From the NCBI GenBank assembly GCA_003140115.1, contig PLIQ01000239.1:2089-14550 (forward strand): a stretch of DNA of 12,462 nucleotides, in the 5' to 3' direction. Of the stretch, positions 6,362-12,462 are shown in pieces. The translations under genes and the position numbers were made by a program. Numbering within the stretch: position 1 is the stretch's first letter; every line of letters begins with the position of its first letter. The stretch is from Actinomycetota bacterium. Its GTDB lineage: Bacteria > Actinomycetota > Actinomycetes > Streptosporangiales > Streptosporangiaceae. The notes under the pieces are model-generated. The model was not told the origin of the DNA, made no database searches, and was given only the letters and a program-made list of their open reading frames with translations.

Positions 6362-6373
6362 CGTCACGTGACG
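6362..6373. promoter_or_regulatory. 12-bp perfect palindrome CGTCACGTGACG, possible operator
   Basis: A perfect palindrome with a CACGTG core lies 28 bases past the CorA stop and about 300 bases upstream of the propeller start. It is less GC-heavy than most chance palindromes in this DNA. A dimeric regulator site is possible; no regulator gene is nearby. Confidence 0.3.
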
Positions 6374-6400
6374 GGATAGCTTTTGGGTGGCGTGGCCCGC

Positions 6401-7393
6401 TCAGGCCGTGGGACCGCTGCCAAGCCAGCCGCGCCGTTTGAAGAGAAGAAACAAGAGCACGATCGCGACCAGCTCGGAGCCGATGCCGAGGAAGAGGAAG
6501 TAACCGATGCCGACCTGCAGATGAGCGATCGGCCAGGCGAAGTTCTGCCCGAAGAACCCGGTCAGGAAGCCCAGGGGCAGGAAGATGGTGGCGATCATGG
6601 CCAGTTGCTTCATGATCACGTTCAGCCGGTTGGACACCATGGACAGGTGCGTATCCATGGCGCCGCCGATCAGGTCCCGGTACCCGTCCACCATGTCGCT
6701 GATACGGATGAGGTGGTCGTAAAGGTTGCGGAAGTAGGCTGATCCCTGGTCGGTCATCCCGGGGATTGCCACCATGCCGGCGTTGAGGCTGGAGATCATG
6801 TCGCGCTGGGGCGTGATGACCTTGCGGATCAACAAGATCTGCCGCTTCATGGCGAAAAGTGTCCCCAGCTGCTCCTCGGTCGGATTCTTCAGGATGGCAC
6901 CCTCAAGATCGTCGATCGAATCGTCGAAGTCGGACAGCACGGGGAAGAACGAGTCAATCAGCGTATCCATGATCAGGTAGAAGATAGCAACCTGTGGCAC
7001 TACTACCTCCGACGAACGGTGGGTAGCGATGCGGTTGCACACTGTGCCTAGTGCCGGACAGTCACCCTGGTGGAGGCTGATGATGAATTTCTCGGTGACG
7101 AAGCAGTGCACCTCGGCCACGTTCTTACCGTCGCCAGCCACGCCAAAAGTGATGATGTGGACGAAGTCGTCGTAGTCATCGATGCGGGCCCGCTGGCCGA
7201 AATGATCTACCGCCTCGACGGCCACGGGGTGGAAGTGGAAGGTTTTAACCAGCATCCCCGTGACATCGTCGTCGGGTCCCGGGTCGTGGATATCGAGATC
7301 AAGCCAGAAAAATTGGCCGCCGGCCACTGCCTGCTCGATCCCCTGCCGGGTTGCGCCGCTGGTTACGCCGCCTTGTGTGAGGGTGCCTTTCAT
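6401..7393 (-). CDS. CorA-family divalent metal transporter with GQN instead of GMN
   Basis: The 330-residue product has the CorA layout: a large soluble N-terminal domain, a long helix (about 190-262) and two membrane segments near the C-terminus (about 265-283 and 296-318). CorA proteins are pentameric channels for Mg2+, Co2+ or related metals. The loop after the first membrane helix, normally YGMNF, reads FFGQNF (280-285), so the Met of the selectivity motif is Gln. The C-terminus ends in a basic stretch after the second helix (FKRRGW), as usual. ATG at 7393 is chosen because conserved sequence begins soon after; open frame continues upstream to 7513 but overlaps the channel gene and looks unrelated. 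No good Shine-Dalgarno precedes either choice. The gene starts 19 bases after the stop of the ion channel, so the two are likely co-transcribed. Transport substrate is unknown. Confidence 0.87.
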   Translation of the reverse strand: MKGTLTQGGVTSGATRQGIEQAVAGGQFFWLDLDIHDPGPDDDVTGMLVKTFHFHPVAVEAVDHFGQRARIDDYDDFVHIITFGVAGDGKNVAEVHCFVTEKFIISLHQGDCPALGTVCNRIATHRSSEVVVPQVAIFYLIMDTLIDSFFPVLSDFDDSIDDLEGAILKNPTEEQLGTLFAMKRQILLIRKVITPQRDMISSLNAGMVAIPGMTDQGSAYFRNLYDHLIRISDMVDGYRDLIGGAMDTHLSMVSNRLNVIMKQLAMIATIFLPLGFLTGFFGQNFAWPIAHLQVGIGYFLFLGIGSELVAIVLLFLLFKRRGWLGSGPTA

Positions 7394-7412
7394 GTGAGCG
7401 ATATTCCCACGC

Positions 7413-8201
7413 TCAGGAGACGGACGCTCCCTGATCTGCTCCGGGCGGCTCATTCGTGCCGGACTCGGCGTCTGCCACAGCATCCACGGCGGCCACCTCA
7501 GCCGGCGTGGCACCCAGGCGGCGCTCTACGTCGGCCAGCCGGTTACTGATCTCCGACAGCTGCTGGCCTAGGTCGGCGTGGCCCTTCCTGAACTCCTCCT
7601 TATTAGCGTCGGTGTGCTCTTTGACGAACACCGACGCAACGGTGGCGGTCAGCACGCCGATAAGGCCTATCCCAAGCAGCATGAGGATCACAGCCACCGC
7701 CCGGCCGCCTTCGCTGACGGGGAACCGGTCCCCGTAGCCCACGGTGGTCACGGTGACGATGGCCCACCACAGGGCGTCGGAGTAGCCGTGGATGTTGCTC
7801 CCCTTGGCGTGCTCCTCGAAGAGCAGCACCAGCCAGGCCCCGAGGAAAAGGGTGGCAGCGGCGGCGATCAGAACCCGGAAGAGGCTGTGATGCCTGAGAA
7901 CGGCCTCGACCCGTAGCTCCCCCTCCCGCAAGAGAAGGCTCATCTTCTCGATCCCGACCAGGCGCCAGCCCTGAAGGGGGGGCAGCGCCACGGTCGCCGG
8001 CTCTACCCACCGCCGCTTGAGATAGCCGCGACGGTCGGGGGTAACCACCAGGCGCACCACGTACTCCACTAGCAGGATGACCCAGAGCGCGAAAAGGGTG
8101 CCGACCAGGACGATGGAAGCCGAGCCGTTGACGTCGGTCGTGACCACGGCGATACCGACGACCAGCCAGGCAATCCCCAGGAGGGCCATGGGATACCTCA
8201 T
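7413..8201 (-). CDS. Voltage-gated-type potassium channel protein
   Basis: The selectivity filter TTVGYGD (152-158) identifies a K+ channel pore. Around it lie an outer pore helix (about 108-128), a pore helix with WWAIVTVT (145-152) and an inner helix (166-193). Two further membrane segments precede it (5-22 and 29-50), followed by a short stretch containing a few Arg and Lys, so the voltage-sensor part looks reduced and little charge is left on any S4-like helix. Residues about 197-231 (KEEFRKGHADLGQQLSEISN and on) form a probable coiled coil for tetramer assembly. Coordinates use the first standard start codon, but the first membrane helix begins almost directly after it and the frame stays open upstream with credible protein sequence (see 8202-8369). 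It is followed closely by the CorA gene. Ion selectivity is inferred from the filter; gating is unknown. Confidence 0.88.
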   Translation of the reverse strand: MRYPMALLGIAWLVVGIAVVTTDVNGSASIVLVGTLFALWVILLVEYVVRLVVTPDRRGYLKRRWVEPATVALPPLQGWRLVGIEKMSLLLREGELRVEAVLRHHSLFRVLIAAAATLFLGAWLVLLFEEHAKGSNIHGYSDALWWAIVTVTTVGYGDRFPVSEGGRAVAVILMLLGIGLIGVLTATVASVFVKEHTDANKEEFRKGHADLGQQLSEISNRLADVERRLGATPAEVAAVDAVADAESGTNEPPGADQGASVS

Positions 8202-8369
8202 GGCCCGCTCGATGCGATCGACGAGATCGTGGCGCCCGCTCGACGGCTTGACCCCCGCGATGATCTGGCGCCGTCGCTCCTCCTTGCGTTCCTTCTCTTC
8301 CAGTCGCTCCCGCTCCAGCTTCTCCAGCCGCTGGATGCGCTCGATGGAAGAGGGTTTCTTCGCTACCGT
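8202..8369 (-). other. In-frame N-terminal extension of the channel lacking a standard start codon
   Basis: Reading the channel frame upstream of the ATG at 8201 gives no stop and a sensible sequence: AKKPSSIERIQRLEKL, then an Arg/Glu/Lys-rich helix, then SSGRHDLVDRIERAMRYP leading into the first membrane helix. A Shine-Dalgarno GAGGAG lies at 8380-8375. The codons at the expected position are ATC (8372), ACG (8369) and GTA (8366). GTA is one base from GTG at 8-base spacing; ACG would need rare initiation. Either the true start is non-standard, a base is wrong, or the start was lost by mutation. Confidence 0.6.
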
Positions 8370-8463
8370 GATGTCTCCTCGATCAGCTCCTACATGGTGA
8401 AGTCCCGTGTATTGAGACGAAGATAGTAGATGGGCATTCCTTGCGGAGTTGTGCGGCTAGTAA

Positions 8464-8518
8464 CCGCGGGCCATGGCAGCAGTTCATCCCAGGTGACGAG
8501 GTAAACCTCGGCCCGCGG
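8464..8518 (-). terminator. Long inverted repeat downstream of the secreted-repeat lipoprotein gene
   Basis: CCGCGGGCC (8464-8472) is the exact complement of GGCCCGCGG (8510-8518), and CGAGGT/ACCTCG (8497-8502, 8505-8510) forms a tight hairpin inside. GCCCGC (8511-8516) can instead pair with GCGGGC (8527-8532). It begins 40 bases past the lipoprotein stop on the - strand, so a terminator is likely. The remaining bases between 8381 and 8557 show no gene; a - strand TACTAT near 8425 could be the -10 box of the channel operon. Confidence 0.45.
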
Positions 8519-8557
8519 GGCACCCTGCGGGCCTGGTCCCCGGGAGCTACATCCGGC

Positions 8558-9172
8558 TCAGTAGCCGTAGCCGCCTGAGCCAGATCCGGACGAGCCGCCC
8601 GAACTACTGGAGCCACCCGAACTGCTGGAGCCGCCCGTCCCGCGCGGCACCGAGGACGTCAGCACCTCGCCGCTGATCACGTGCCACACGCCGCCGACGC
8701 CGTTGCCTGCGGTGTTGCCCGGCCCGTTGTCACCGGTGAAGGTGTACAGCGGGTAGCCGTTGTAGGTGGCCTGCAGGACGCCGCCGGGCCTGGTGATCGT
8801 TCCGAGGATCCCGTTCAGCTTGATCCCGGAGACGGCGGCAGGCTTGCCGGTGAGGGCAGGCCACGAGCTGAGGCACTGCCCGGTGCAGGCCGAACTGCCG
8901 CCGTTCTTTACGTCCCTGGAGTACCAGTAGAGCGTGTAGCCCCGCGCGTTGGCCAGCACGTATCCGATCTTGGTCTTCTTGATCGTCAAGATCGCGCTCT
9001 TCGGCTGGGATGTCATGGCCTCGGAACCGCTGGATGCCGCCGGGTTGGCCGCAGTGGTCGCCGTGTTGCCGCCGTAAGCCGAGCCCGCCGACGATGCCGG
9101 GTTACTGGAGCACGCCGACAGCAAAACGGCGAGCGCTCCGATCGCCGCCAGCGTCAGCCCGGTCTTGCGCAT
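8558..9172 (-). CDS. Secreted-repeat lipoprotein (COG4315 / PF03640 type) with Gly/Ser-rich tail
   Basis: The 204-residue product starts with a lipoprotein signal and lipobox LSAC (18-21), so it is lipid-anchored outside the membrane. A Ser/Ala/Thr linker runs to about residue 58. Two copies of the family repeat follow: about 69-107 (GYVLANARGYTLYWYSRD, then C96 and C100 in a CxxxC arrangement before LSSWPAL) and about 132-167 (LQATYNGYPLYTFTGD to GVWHVI). The biochemical role of this repeat is unknown to me. The last 25 residues are almost only Ser and Gly, ending GGYGY. A Shine-Dalgarno GGAG lies eight bases before the ATG. The gene stands alone on its strand and diverges from the monooxygenase gene. 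Confidence 0.88.
   Translation of the reverse strand: MRKTGLTLAAIGALAVLLSACSSNPASSAGSAYGGNTATTAANPAASSGSEAMTSQPKSAILTIKKTKIGYVLANARGYTLYWYSRDVKNGGSSACTGQCLSSWPALTGKPAAVSGIKLNGILGTITRPGGVLQATYNGYPLYTFTGDNGPGNTAGNGVGGVWHVISGEVLTSSVPRGTGGSSSSGGSSSSGGSSGSGSGGYGY
8592..8637. repeat. 18-bp tandem repeat encoding the Gly/Ser tail
   Basis: Units at 8592-8609 and 8610-8627 differ at two bases, and a partial third copy covers 8628-8637. The unit encodes SSSSGG-type residues on the - strand. Copy number could vary by slippage without breaking the frame. Confidence 0.7.
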
Positions 9173-9309
9173 GAGCTATCTCCGTTCCGTGTCCAAGTCC
9201 TGACTGCTGCACACGGAAGATACGACCCACGCGCCAGCCCTGTTCAAGGTTCACCCGCCATAGCCCCGACCGTAAGGATTCGGTTATCCCCTACCGGCCC
9301 ATCGCCGGT

Positions 9310-9343
9310 CCGATAGGCCGCGACCCCGTTATCGGGTTAGCGT
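9310..9343 (+). promoter_or_regulatory. Candidate promoter and operator of the monooxygenase gene
   Basis: TAGCGT (9338-9343) fits the TANNNT -10 box and would give a leader of roughly 30 bases before the GTG at 9381. Directly upstream CCGATA (9310-9315) and TATCGG (9330-9335) form an inverted repeat with a 14-base spacer. A related GGTTATCCCC is at 9282-9291. The inverted repeat covers the place of the -35 box and spacer, as expected for a repressor site. No regulator gene lies in the window. Confidence 0.4.
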
Positions 9344-9380
9344 GGATCTGGGTGCGGGCCGGTTCGGAGAGGGGAAGGAC

Positions 9381-10514
9381 GTGGCCCTGCGGGCGGTGGT
9401 GGTCGGCGGCGGGATCGGCGGGATCGCAGCGGCGGTGGCGCTGGCGCGGGCCGGGATCGACGTCCAGGTGTATGAGCAGGCGCAGCAGCTGACCGAGGTC
9501 GGCGCGGGCGTGTCACTGGCGCCGAACGGCCTGCGGATGCTGGAGCGGCTCGGGGTGGGCGAGGGGATCGGGCGAGTGGGCGCGCGGTACGTGTCGGCTC
9601 AGCTGCGGTTCTCCGATGGGCGCGCCGTCAGGCATGAGCCTGATCAGTTCACCCGGCCGGGACAGAACGTCGGGATCCACCGGGCCGACCTGCTTGCGCT
9701 GCTGGCCGGGCAACTGCCACCTGGCACGGTACGGACCGGGCACCGGTGCACGGGTTTCAGCCAGGATGCCGGCCGCGCCACGGCCGGCTTCGCCGACGGG
9801 ACCACAGCCACGGCAGACGTGGTGATCGGGGCGGACGGCATTCACTCCGTCCTGCAGGGGTTTGTGGTAGCTCCGGCGAAGCCGGTGTTTTCCGGGGTGG
9901 TGGCCTATCGCGGTCTGGTGCCGTGCCTGGATGAGTACCCGGCCGACGCACTGCGGATGTGGGTGGGCCAGGGCAAGCACTTCCTGGTGTTCCCGGTGCG
10001 TGCCGGACAGCTGCTGAACTACGTGGGATTCGTCCCGTCGGATACCTCGGTCCGCGAGTCGTGGTCGGCGTCCGGCGATCCGGCGGCGCTCGCCGGACAC
10101 TTCGCGGACTGGGACCCGGTTATCGGGAAGGTCATCGCGGCGATCAGCGGACCAGGCGGGAGCGGGTTCCAGTGGGGCATGTACGATCGTGCGCCGCTCC
10201 CCCGATGGAGCAGCGGGCGGCTGACGCTGCTCGGCGACGCGGCGCACCCGATGCTGCCGCACCTGGGCCAGGGTGTGAACCAGGCGCTGGAGGACGCCGT
10301 GGCGCTGGCCACGCTGCTCGGAGCCAGCACCACTTCGGCTGGCGTGCCCCGGGCGCTGGCCGCCTACGAGAGGCTGCGGCGGGACCGGACGGCGCGCGTC
10401 CAGCTGGGCTCACGGCGGCAAGGCGCCGGCTTGGACAGCTCGGGCAGCCAGCTGATCGAGCGACGATGGATCTACGACTACGACGCGTGGGCCGAAGCCA
10501 TCGCGCTCACCTGA
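9381..10514 (+). CDS. FAD-dependent monooxygenase, salicylate/6-hydroxynicotinate hydroxylase-like
   Basis: The 377-residue protein is a class A flavoprotein monooxygenase, which uses NAD(P)H and O2 to hydroxylate an organic, usually aromatic, substrate in the cytoplasm. The FAD-binding GGGIGG (9-14) follows the first strand, the DG motif reads ADGIHS (151-156), and the second FAD motif is LLGDAAHPMLPHLGQGVNQA (283-302). GAGVSLAPNGLRMLERLG (41-58) is typical of the salicylate hydroxylase branch. Length is normal. GTG at 9381 is chosen over GTG 9342 because a purine-rich Shine-Dalgarno (GAGAGGGGAAGG, 9367-9378) lies before it and the FAD strand begins three residues later. The gene is monocistronic between a divergent lipoprotein gene and a convergent ABC exporter. 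The substrate cannot be named; a tailoring or catabolic role is equally possible. Confidence 0.9.
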   Translation: MALRAVVVGGGIGGIAAAVALARAGIDVQVYEQAQQLTEVGAGVSLAPNGLRMLERLGVGEGIGRVGARYVSAQLRFSDGRAVRHEPDQFTRPGQNVGIHRADLLALLAGQLPPGTVRTGHRCTGFSQDAGRATAGFADGTTATADVVIGADGIHSVLQGFVVAPAKPVFSGVVAYRGLVPCLDEYPADALRMWVGQGKHFLVFPVRAGQLLNYVGFVPSDTSVRESWSASGDPAALAGHFADWDPVIGKVIAAISGPGGSGFQWGMYDRAPLPRWSSGRLTLLGDAAHPMLPHLGQGVNQALEDAVALATLLGASTTSAGVPRALAAYERLRRDRTARVQLGSRRQGAGLDSSGSQLIERRWIYDYDAWAEAIALT

Positions 10515-10524
10515 GGAGGAGGCC

Positions 10525-10538
10525 CCGGGCGGGCCCGG
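10525..10538. terminator. Possible bidirectional terminator between convergent genes
   Basis: CCGGGC (10525-10530) and GCCCGG (10533-10538) form an inverted repeat with two bases between, inside the 25-base gap separating the monooxygenase and permease stop codons. The loop is tight, so the real stem is about 5 bp. Position is the main support. Confidence 0.35.
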
Positions 10539-10539
10539 T

Positions 10540-11331
10540 TCACTCTGGCCTTGGGTCCCACCGGAACCGCCGGAGCGCCACGGTCGCCCCGATCACGCCC
10601 CAGGCCGCGAGGACGGCCAGGTGCCGCCAGTCGGCGCCGATGTGCCGGGACAGCGGCCCGGTCAGCGCCTCGTTGAACGGCCGGATCGGTAGCCAGCCGG
10701 TGACCCGGTTGAGTAGCTGGGAGGAGATCGGCAGGTAGGTACCGGACAGGAACAGCAGCGGGAACAGCACCAGTTGCGTGACGGCCGGCGCGGCCTCGGC
10801 GTTGGCGATCATTGACGCCACCGCGACTCCGAGGGCGCAGAAGCTGGCGGCGCCGAGCACCAGCGTCAGCGCGATGGCCGGCCACTGCGACGGGAACGGC
10901 ACCCCGTACAGCCGCCCCACCCCGACGATCAGCGCGATGTCGGCCAGGCTGACCAGGATGCAGTTCGCGAGCAGCCCGGCAAAGTAGCCCCAGGCCGGCA
11001 GCGGGGTGGCCCGGATCCGCTTGAGGATCCCGTTCTGCCGCCGGGTCGCGAGCCCGACCGCGAGCTGCCCGTAACACGAGCCGAGCACGCACAAGGCGGC
11101 GATCGTCGGCACGTAGTACTGCAGCGCCGTGAGCCCGCCGAAGTAGGAGCTCTTCCCGAGGCCGCCGAACAGGGCGCCCATGATGGCCACGAACACGACC
11201 GGGAACACGAACGTGAAGATGGCGCTTTGCGGGTTGCGCCAGAACGACAGCTGCTCGTACTTGACCTGGTGGATCACCAGGGTCAGGTTGTTGCGGCGGC
11301 GCGGCGCGCGGCCGGCCAGGACGGCGGTCAT
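10540..11331 (-). CDS. ABC-2 type transporter permease
   Basis: The 263-residue product has six hydrophobic segments (about 37-57, 72-94, 114-139, 150-174, 182-203, 237-253), the layout of ABC-2 export permeases of the DrrB/NodJ kind. QVKYEQLSFWRNPQSAIFTF (22-41) is the typical amphipathic start. RQNGILKRIRATPLP (98-112) is the cytoplasmic loop likely to contact the ATPase. LFPLLFLSGTYLPI (189-202) is the family's conserved fifth-segment motif. It overlaps the ATPase gene in ATGA (11331-11328), so both are translated together and form one exporter, presumably as a 2+2 complex. Substrates of such pairs include antibiotics, lipids and polysaccharides; nothing here narrows that. Confidence 0.92.
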   Translation of the reverse strand: MTAVLAGRAPRRRNNLTLVIHQVKYEQLSFWRNPQSAIFTFVFPVVFVAIMGALFGGLGKSSYFGGLTALQYYVPTIAALCVLGSCYGQLAVGLATRRQNGILKRIRATPLPAWGYFAGLLANCILVSLADIALIVGVGRLYGVPFPSQWPAIALTLVLGAASFCALGVAVASMIANAEAAPAVTQLVLFPLLFLSGTYLPISSQLLNRVTGWLPIRPFNEALTGPLSRHIGADWRHLAVLAAWGVIGATVALRRFRWDPRPE

Positions 11332-12347
11332 CGGGGACTCCTGTCGGGTGCGATGGGCGGCGTGGCATCGCGGGTTAGCCGCAGATAGACGTCCTCTAGG
11401 CTGCGCCGGTCCACGGTGAGGCCGGACAGCGTCACGTCATGCTGCACCGCCCAGCTGCTCAACCGGTGCAGGTCCGCGGTCGGCTGGGCGGTCTCGATGA
11501 CCACCGAACCGTCTTTCCTCGTGCCTGGTACCGGCAGGTCGGCGAGCGCCACACCGGCCGGCAGCCCGAAGGTGATACGCGCATGCTCTGCGCCCCGCCC
11601 GCCCAGGCCGGCCGGCGGACCCTCGGCCACCACCGTGCCGTCGCTGAGCAGCACTACCCGGTCGGCGAGCGCCTGCGCCTCGGCCATGTCGTGCGTGGTC
11701 AGCAGGATCGTCGTCCCGGCCGTGCGCAGCTGCCGGACCAGGTCCCAGGCGCCGCGGCGGGCGGCCGGGTCGAATCCGGTGGTCGGCTCGTCCAGGTACA
11801 GCAGCTCCGGGCCGCCGATCAGGCCCAGGGCCAGGTCCAGGCGTCGTTTCTGGCCACCGGACAGGACTCTGACCTTGCGCCGCTCCAGCCCGTCGAGGCC
11901 GGTGAGGCTGATCACCGCGGGCACGTCCCGGGGAGCCCGGTAGTAGCCGGCCTGGCGGGTGATGGTCTCCCGCACGGTCAGGTACGGCTCGACCGCGATG
12001 TCCTGCAACACCAGCCCGGTCCGCTCGCGCAACTCGCGCGCGGCTGACTTGCCGCCCGGGTCCAGGCCGAGCACCTGGACCTCGCCGCCGTCGCGGGTAC
12101 GGAACCCCTCCAGGATTTCGAGGGTCGTCGTCTTGCCCGCTCCGTTCGGCCCCAGCAGGGCGACGATCTCGCCATGCCCGACCGAGAAGCTGACGTCACG
12201 CACGGCCCGCACGGCGCCGTAATTCTTGCGGAGCCCGGCCACGGTGATGGCCTGCGGCGATTCCCGCCGAGCGGCGCCCCCCGCCGCGGCCGCCCCCGAC
12301 GGGGCCGCGGCGGCCGGGGGCGGCCCGCCGGTCAGTTCCGGGTGCAT
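11328..12347 (-). CDS. ABC transporter ATP-binding protein (DrrA-like exporter ATPase)
   Basis: The 339-residue ATPase powers the adjacent ABC-2 permease. Walker A is GPNGAGKTT (66-74), the Q-loop VLQD (113-116), the signature LSGGQKRR (162-169), Walker B LLYLDEP (182-188) and the switch His TTHD (217-220), all intact. A C-terminal extension of about 95 residues follows the nucleotide domain, as in DrrA-type export ATPases. Residues 9-29 are an Ala/Gly/Pro-rich linker absent from most relatives and encoded by very GC-rich DNA with an 11-bp inverted repeat. ATG at 12347 is supported by GGAGG four bases upstream; it overlaps the end of the preceding partial gene by 16 bases. A start further in, near V36, would also give a complete ATPase. 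Self-resistance or general export are both possible roles. Confidence 0.92.
   Translation of the reverse strand: MHPELTGGPPPAAAAPSGAAAAGGAARRESPQAITVAGLRKNYGAVRAVRDVSFSVGHGEIVALLGPNGAGKTTTLEILEGFRTRDGGEVQVLGLDPGGKSAARELRERTGLVLQDIAVEPYLTVRETITRQAGYYRAPRDVPAVISLTGLDGLERRKVRVLSGGQKRRLDLALGLIGGPELLYLDEPTTGFDPAARRGAWDLVRQLRTAGTTILLTTHDMAEAQALADRVVLLSDGTVVAEGPPAGLGGRGAEHARITFGLPAGVALADLPVPGTRKDGSVVIETAQPTADLHRLSSWAVQHDVTLSGLTVDRRSLEDVYLRLTRDATPPIAPDRSPR
12281..12313. repeat. 11-bp inverted repeat within the ATPase 5' coding region
   Basis: CCGCCGCGGCC (12281-12291) is the exact complement of GGCCGCGGCGG (12303-12313), with an 11-base spacer. In the - strand mRNA it lies about 35-67 bases after the start codon and encodes the Ala/Gly linker. 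It may form a stable hairpin. Skewed composition could produce it by chance. Confidence 0.4.
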
Positions 12348-12462
12348 TCGACCTCCACCGTCAGGTCCAGGTAGGTGGCGAACGTGACCCGGGACCGGTC
12401 CGGGCCGATGTCGTAGTGGCCTAGCTGTAGTGCGGCCCCGAGGACCGCCGGATCGGCTTTCA
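12332..12462 (-). CDS. C-terminal end of an unidentified protein, cut by the window edge
   Basis: The frame is open from the window end to a TGA at 12334-12332, giving 42 complete codons (beginning KADPAVLGAALQLGHYDIGP and ending TVEVECTRN). The alternating hydrophobic pattern in the last 20 residues suggests a terminal beta strand. Codon use shows the G/C third-position bias of neighbouring genes. The stop overlaps the ATPase start by 16 bases, and the ATPase Shine-Dalgarno lies inside it, so it is likely the first gene or an earlier gene of the exporter operon. I do not recognise the family. Confidence 0.65.
   Translation of the reverse strand, partial: KADPAVLGAALQLGHYDIGPDRSRVTFATYLDLTVEVECTRN

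Larger units (their letters stand above)
6067..6400. other. 334-base intergenic region upstream of the propeller gene
   Basis: No gene is supported here. It should hold the promoter of the propeller-chaperone pair and the end of the CorA transcript. A TAGTGT box on the - strand (6254-6259) fits the -10 pattern but would leave a leader of roughly 180 bases before the chosen start at 6066. A GC hairpin and a 12-bp palindrome are listed separately. Confidence 0.5.

Noticed and set aside
4813..6441. A 542-codon open frame on the + strand opposite the propeller gene
   Set aside because: It is the antisense of a clear YVTN protein, rich in Val, Arg, His, Gly and Asp as expected for a shadow frame in GC-rich DNA, with no recognisable domain.
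10478..11368. A 296-codon - strand frame overlapping the permease in another frame
   Set aside because: Its product is Arg/Pro/Ala-rich without membrane segments, while the alternative frame gives a typical six-helix ABC-2 permease coupled to the ATPase.

Overview
The window is high-GC DNA with strong G/C bias at third codon positions, frequent GTG starts, ATGA/GTGA gene overlaps, Tat and lipoprotein signals, and leaderless-looking promoters (TANNNT about six bases before a start codon). Together these point to an actinomycete chromosome, probably a soil or filamentous lineage. I see no phage, insertion sequence, CRISPR array or rRNA, and no convincing tRNA. The genes read as ordinary chromosomal accessory and metabolic loci, most of them unrelated to one another.

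Left part (1-2629, + strand). A broken formate dehydrogenase locus comes first. An FDH alpha-subunit N-terminus with its complete 4Fe-4S cysteine set runs in frame into a short tail that resembles the C-terminus of an NrfD-type membrane subunit, as if one deletion had removed the middle of the operon. It is followed by an intact MobA-MoaD fusion (molybdenum cofactor guanylyltransferase plus a sulfur-carrier domain ending exactly in Gly-Gly), which has its own leaderless-type promoter. A cation diffusion facilitator follows.

Centre left (2684-6066). Two gene pairs converge. On the + strand a Tat-exported lipoprotein related to polysaccharide deacetylases overlaps by 4 bp a SCO1/SenC lipoprotein with CxxxC and a distal His. 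On the - strand a membrane-anchored seven-bladed YVTN propeller overlaps by 4 bp a small exported protein that looks like a degenerate PCu(A)C copper chaperone. All four products are predicted to act outside the membrane, and two belong to copper-delivery families. The propeller has His, Asn or Asp at the same position in every blade (H-N-H-D-H-D-H), which could line the central channel. This four-gene set is the best candidate for an undescribed system, as a copper-linked extracytoplasmic module.

Centre (6401-8380, - strand). A potassium-channel-type protein and a CorA-family transporter with GQN in place of GMN form a probable operon. The channel has an in-frame 55-residue charged N-terminal extension behind a good Shine-Dalgarno, but there is no ATG, GTG or TTG where the start should be.

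Right part (8558-12462). A secreted-repeat lipoprotein (COG4315/PF03640 type) with a Gly/Ser tail diverges from an FAD-dependent aromatic-ring monooxygenase. The region between them contains an inverted repeat near a -10-like box. Convergent to the monooxygenase is a - strand ABC exporter operon (ATPase then ABC-2 permease, ATGA overlap). Just upstream is the C-terminal end of an unidentified gene that overlaps the ATPase start by 16 bp and is cut by the window edge.
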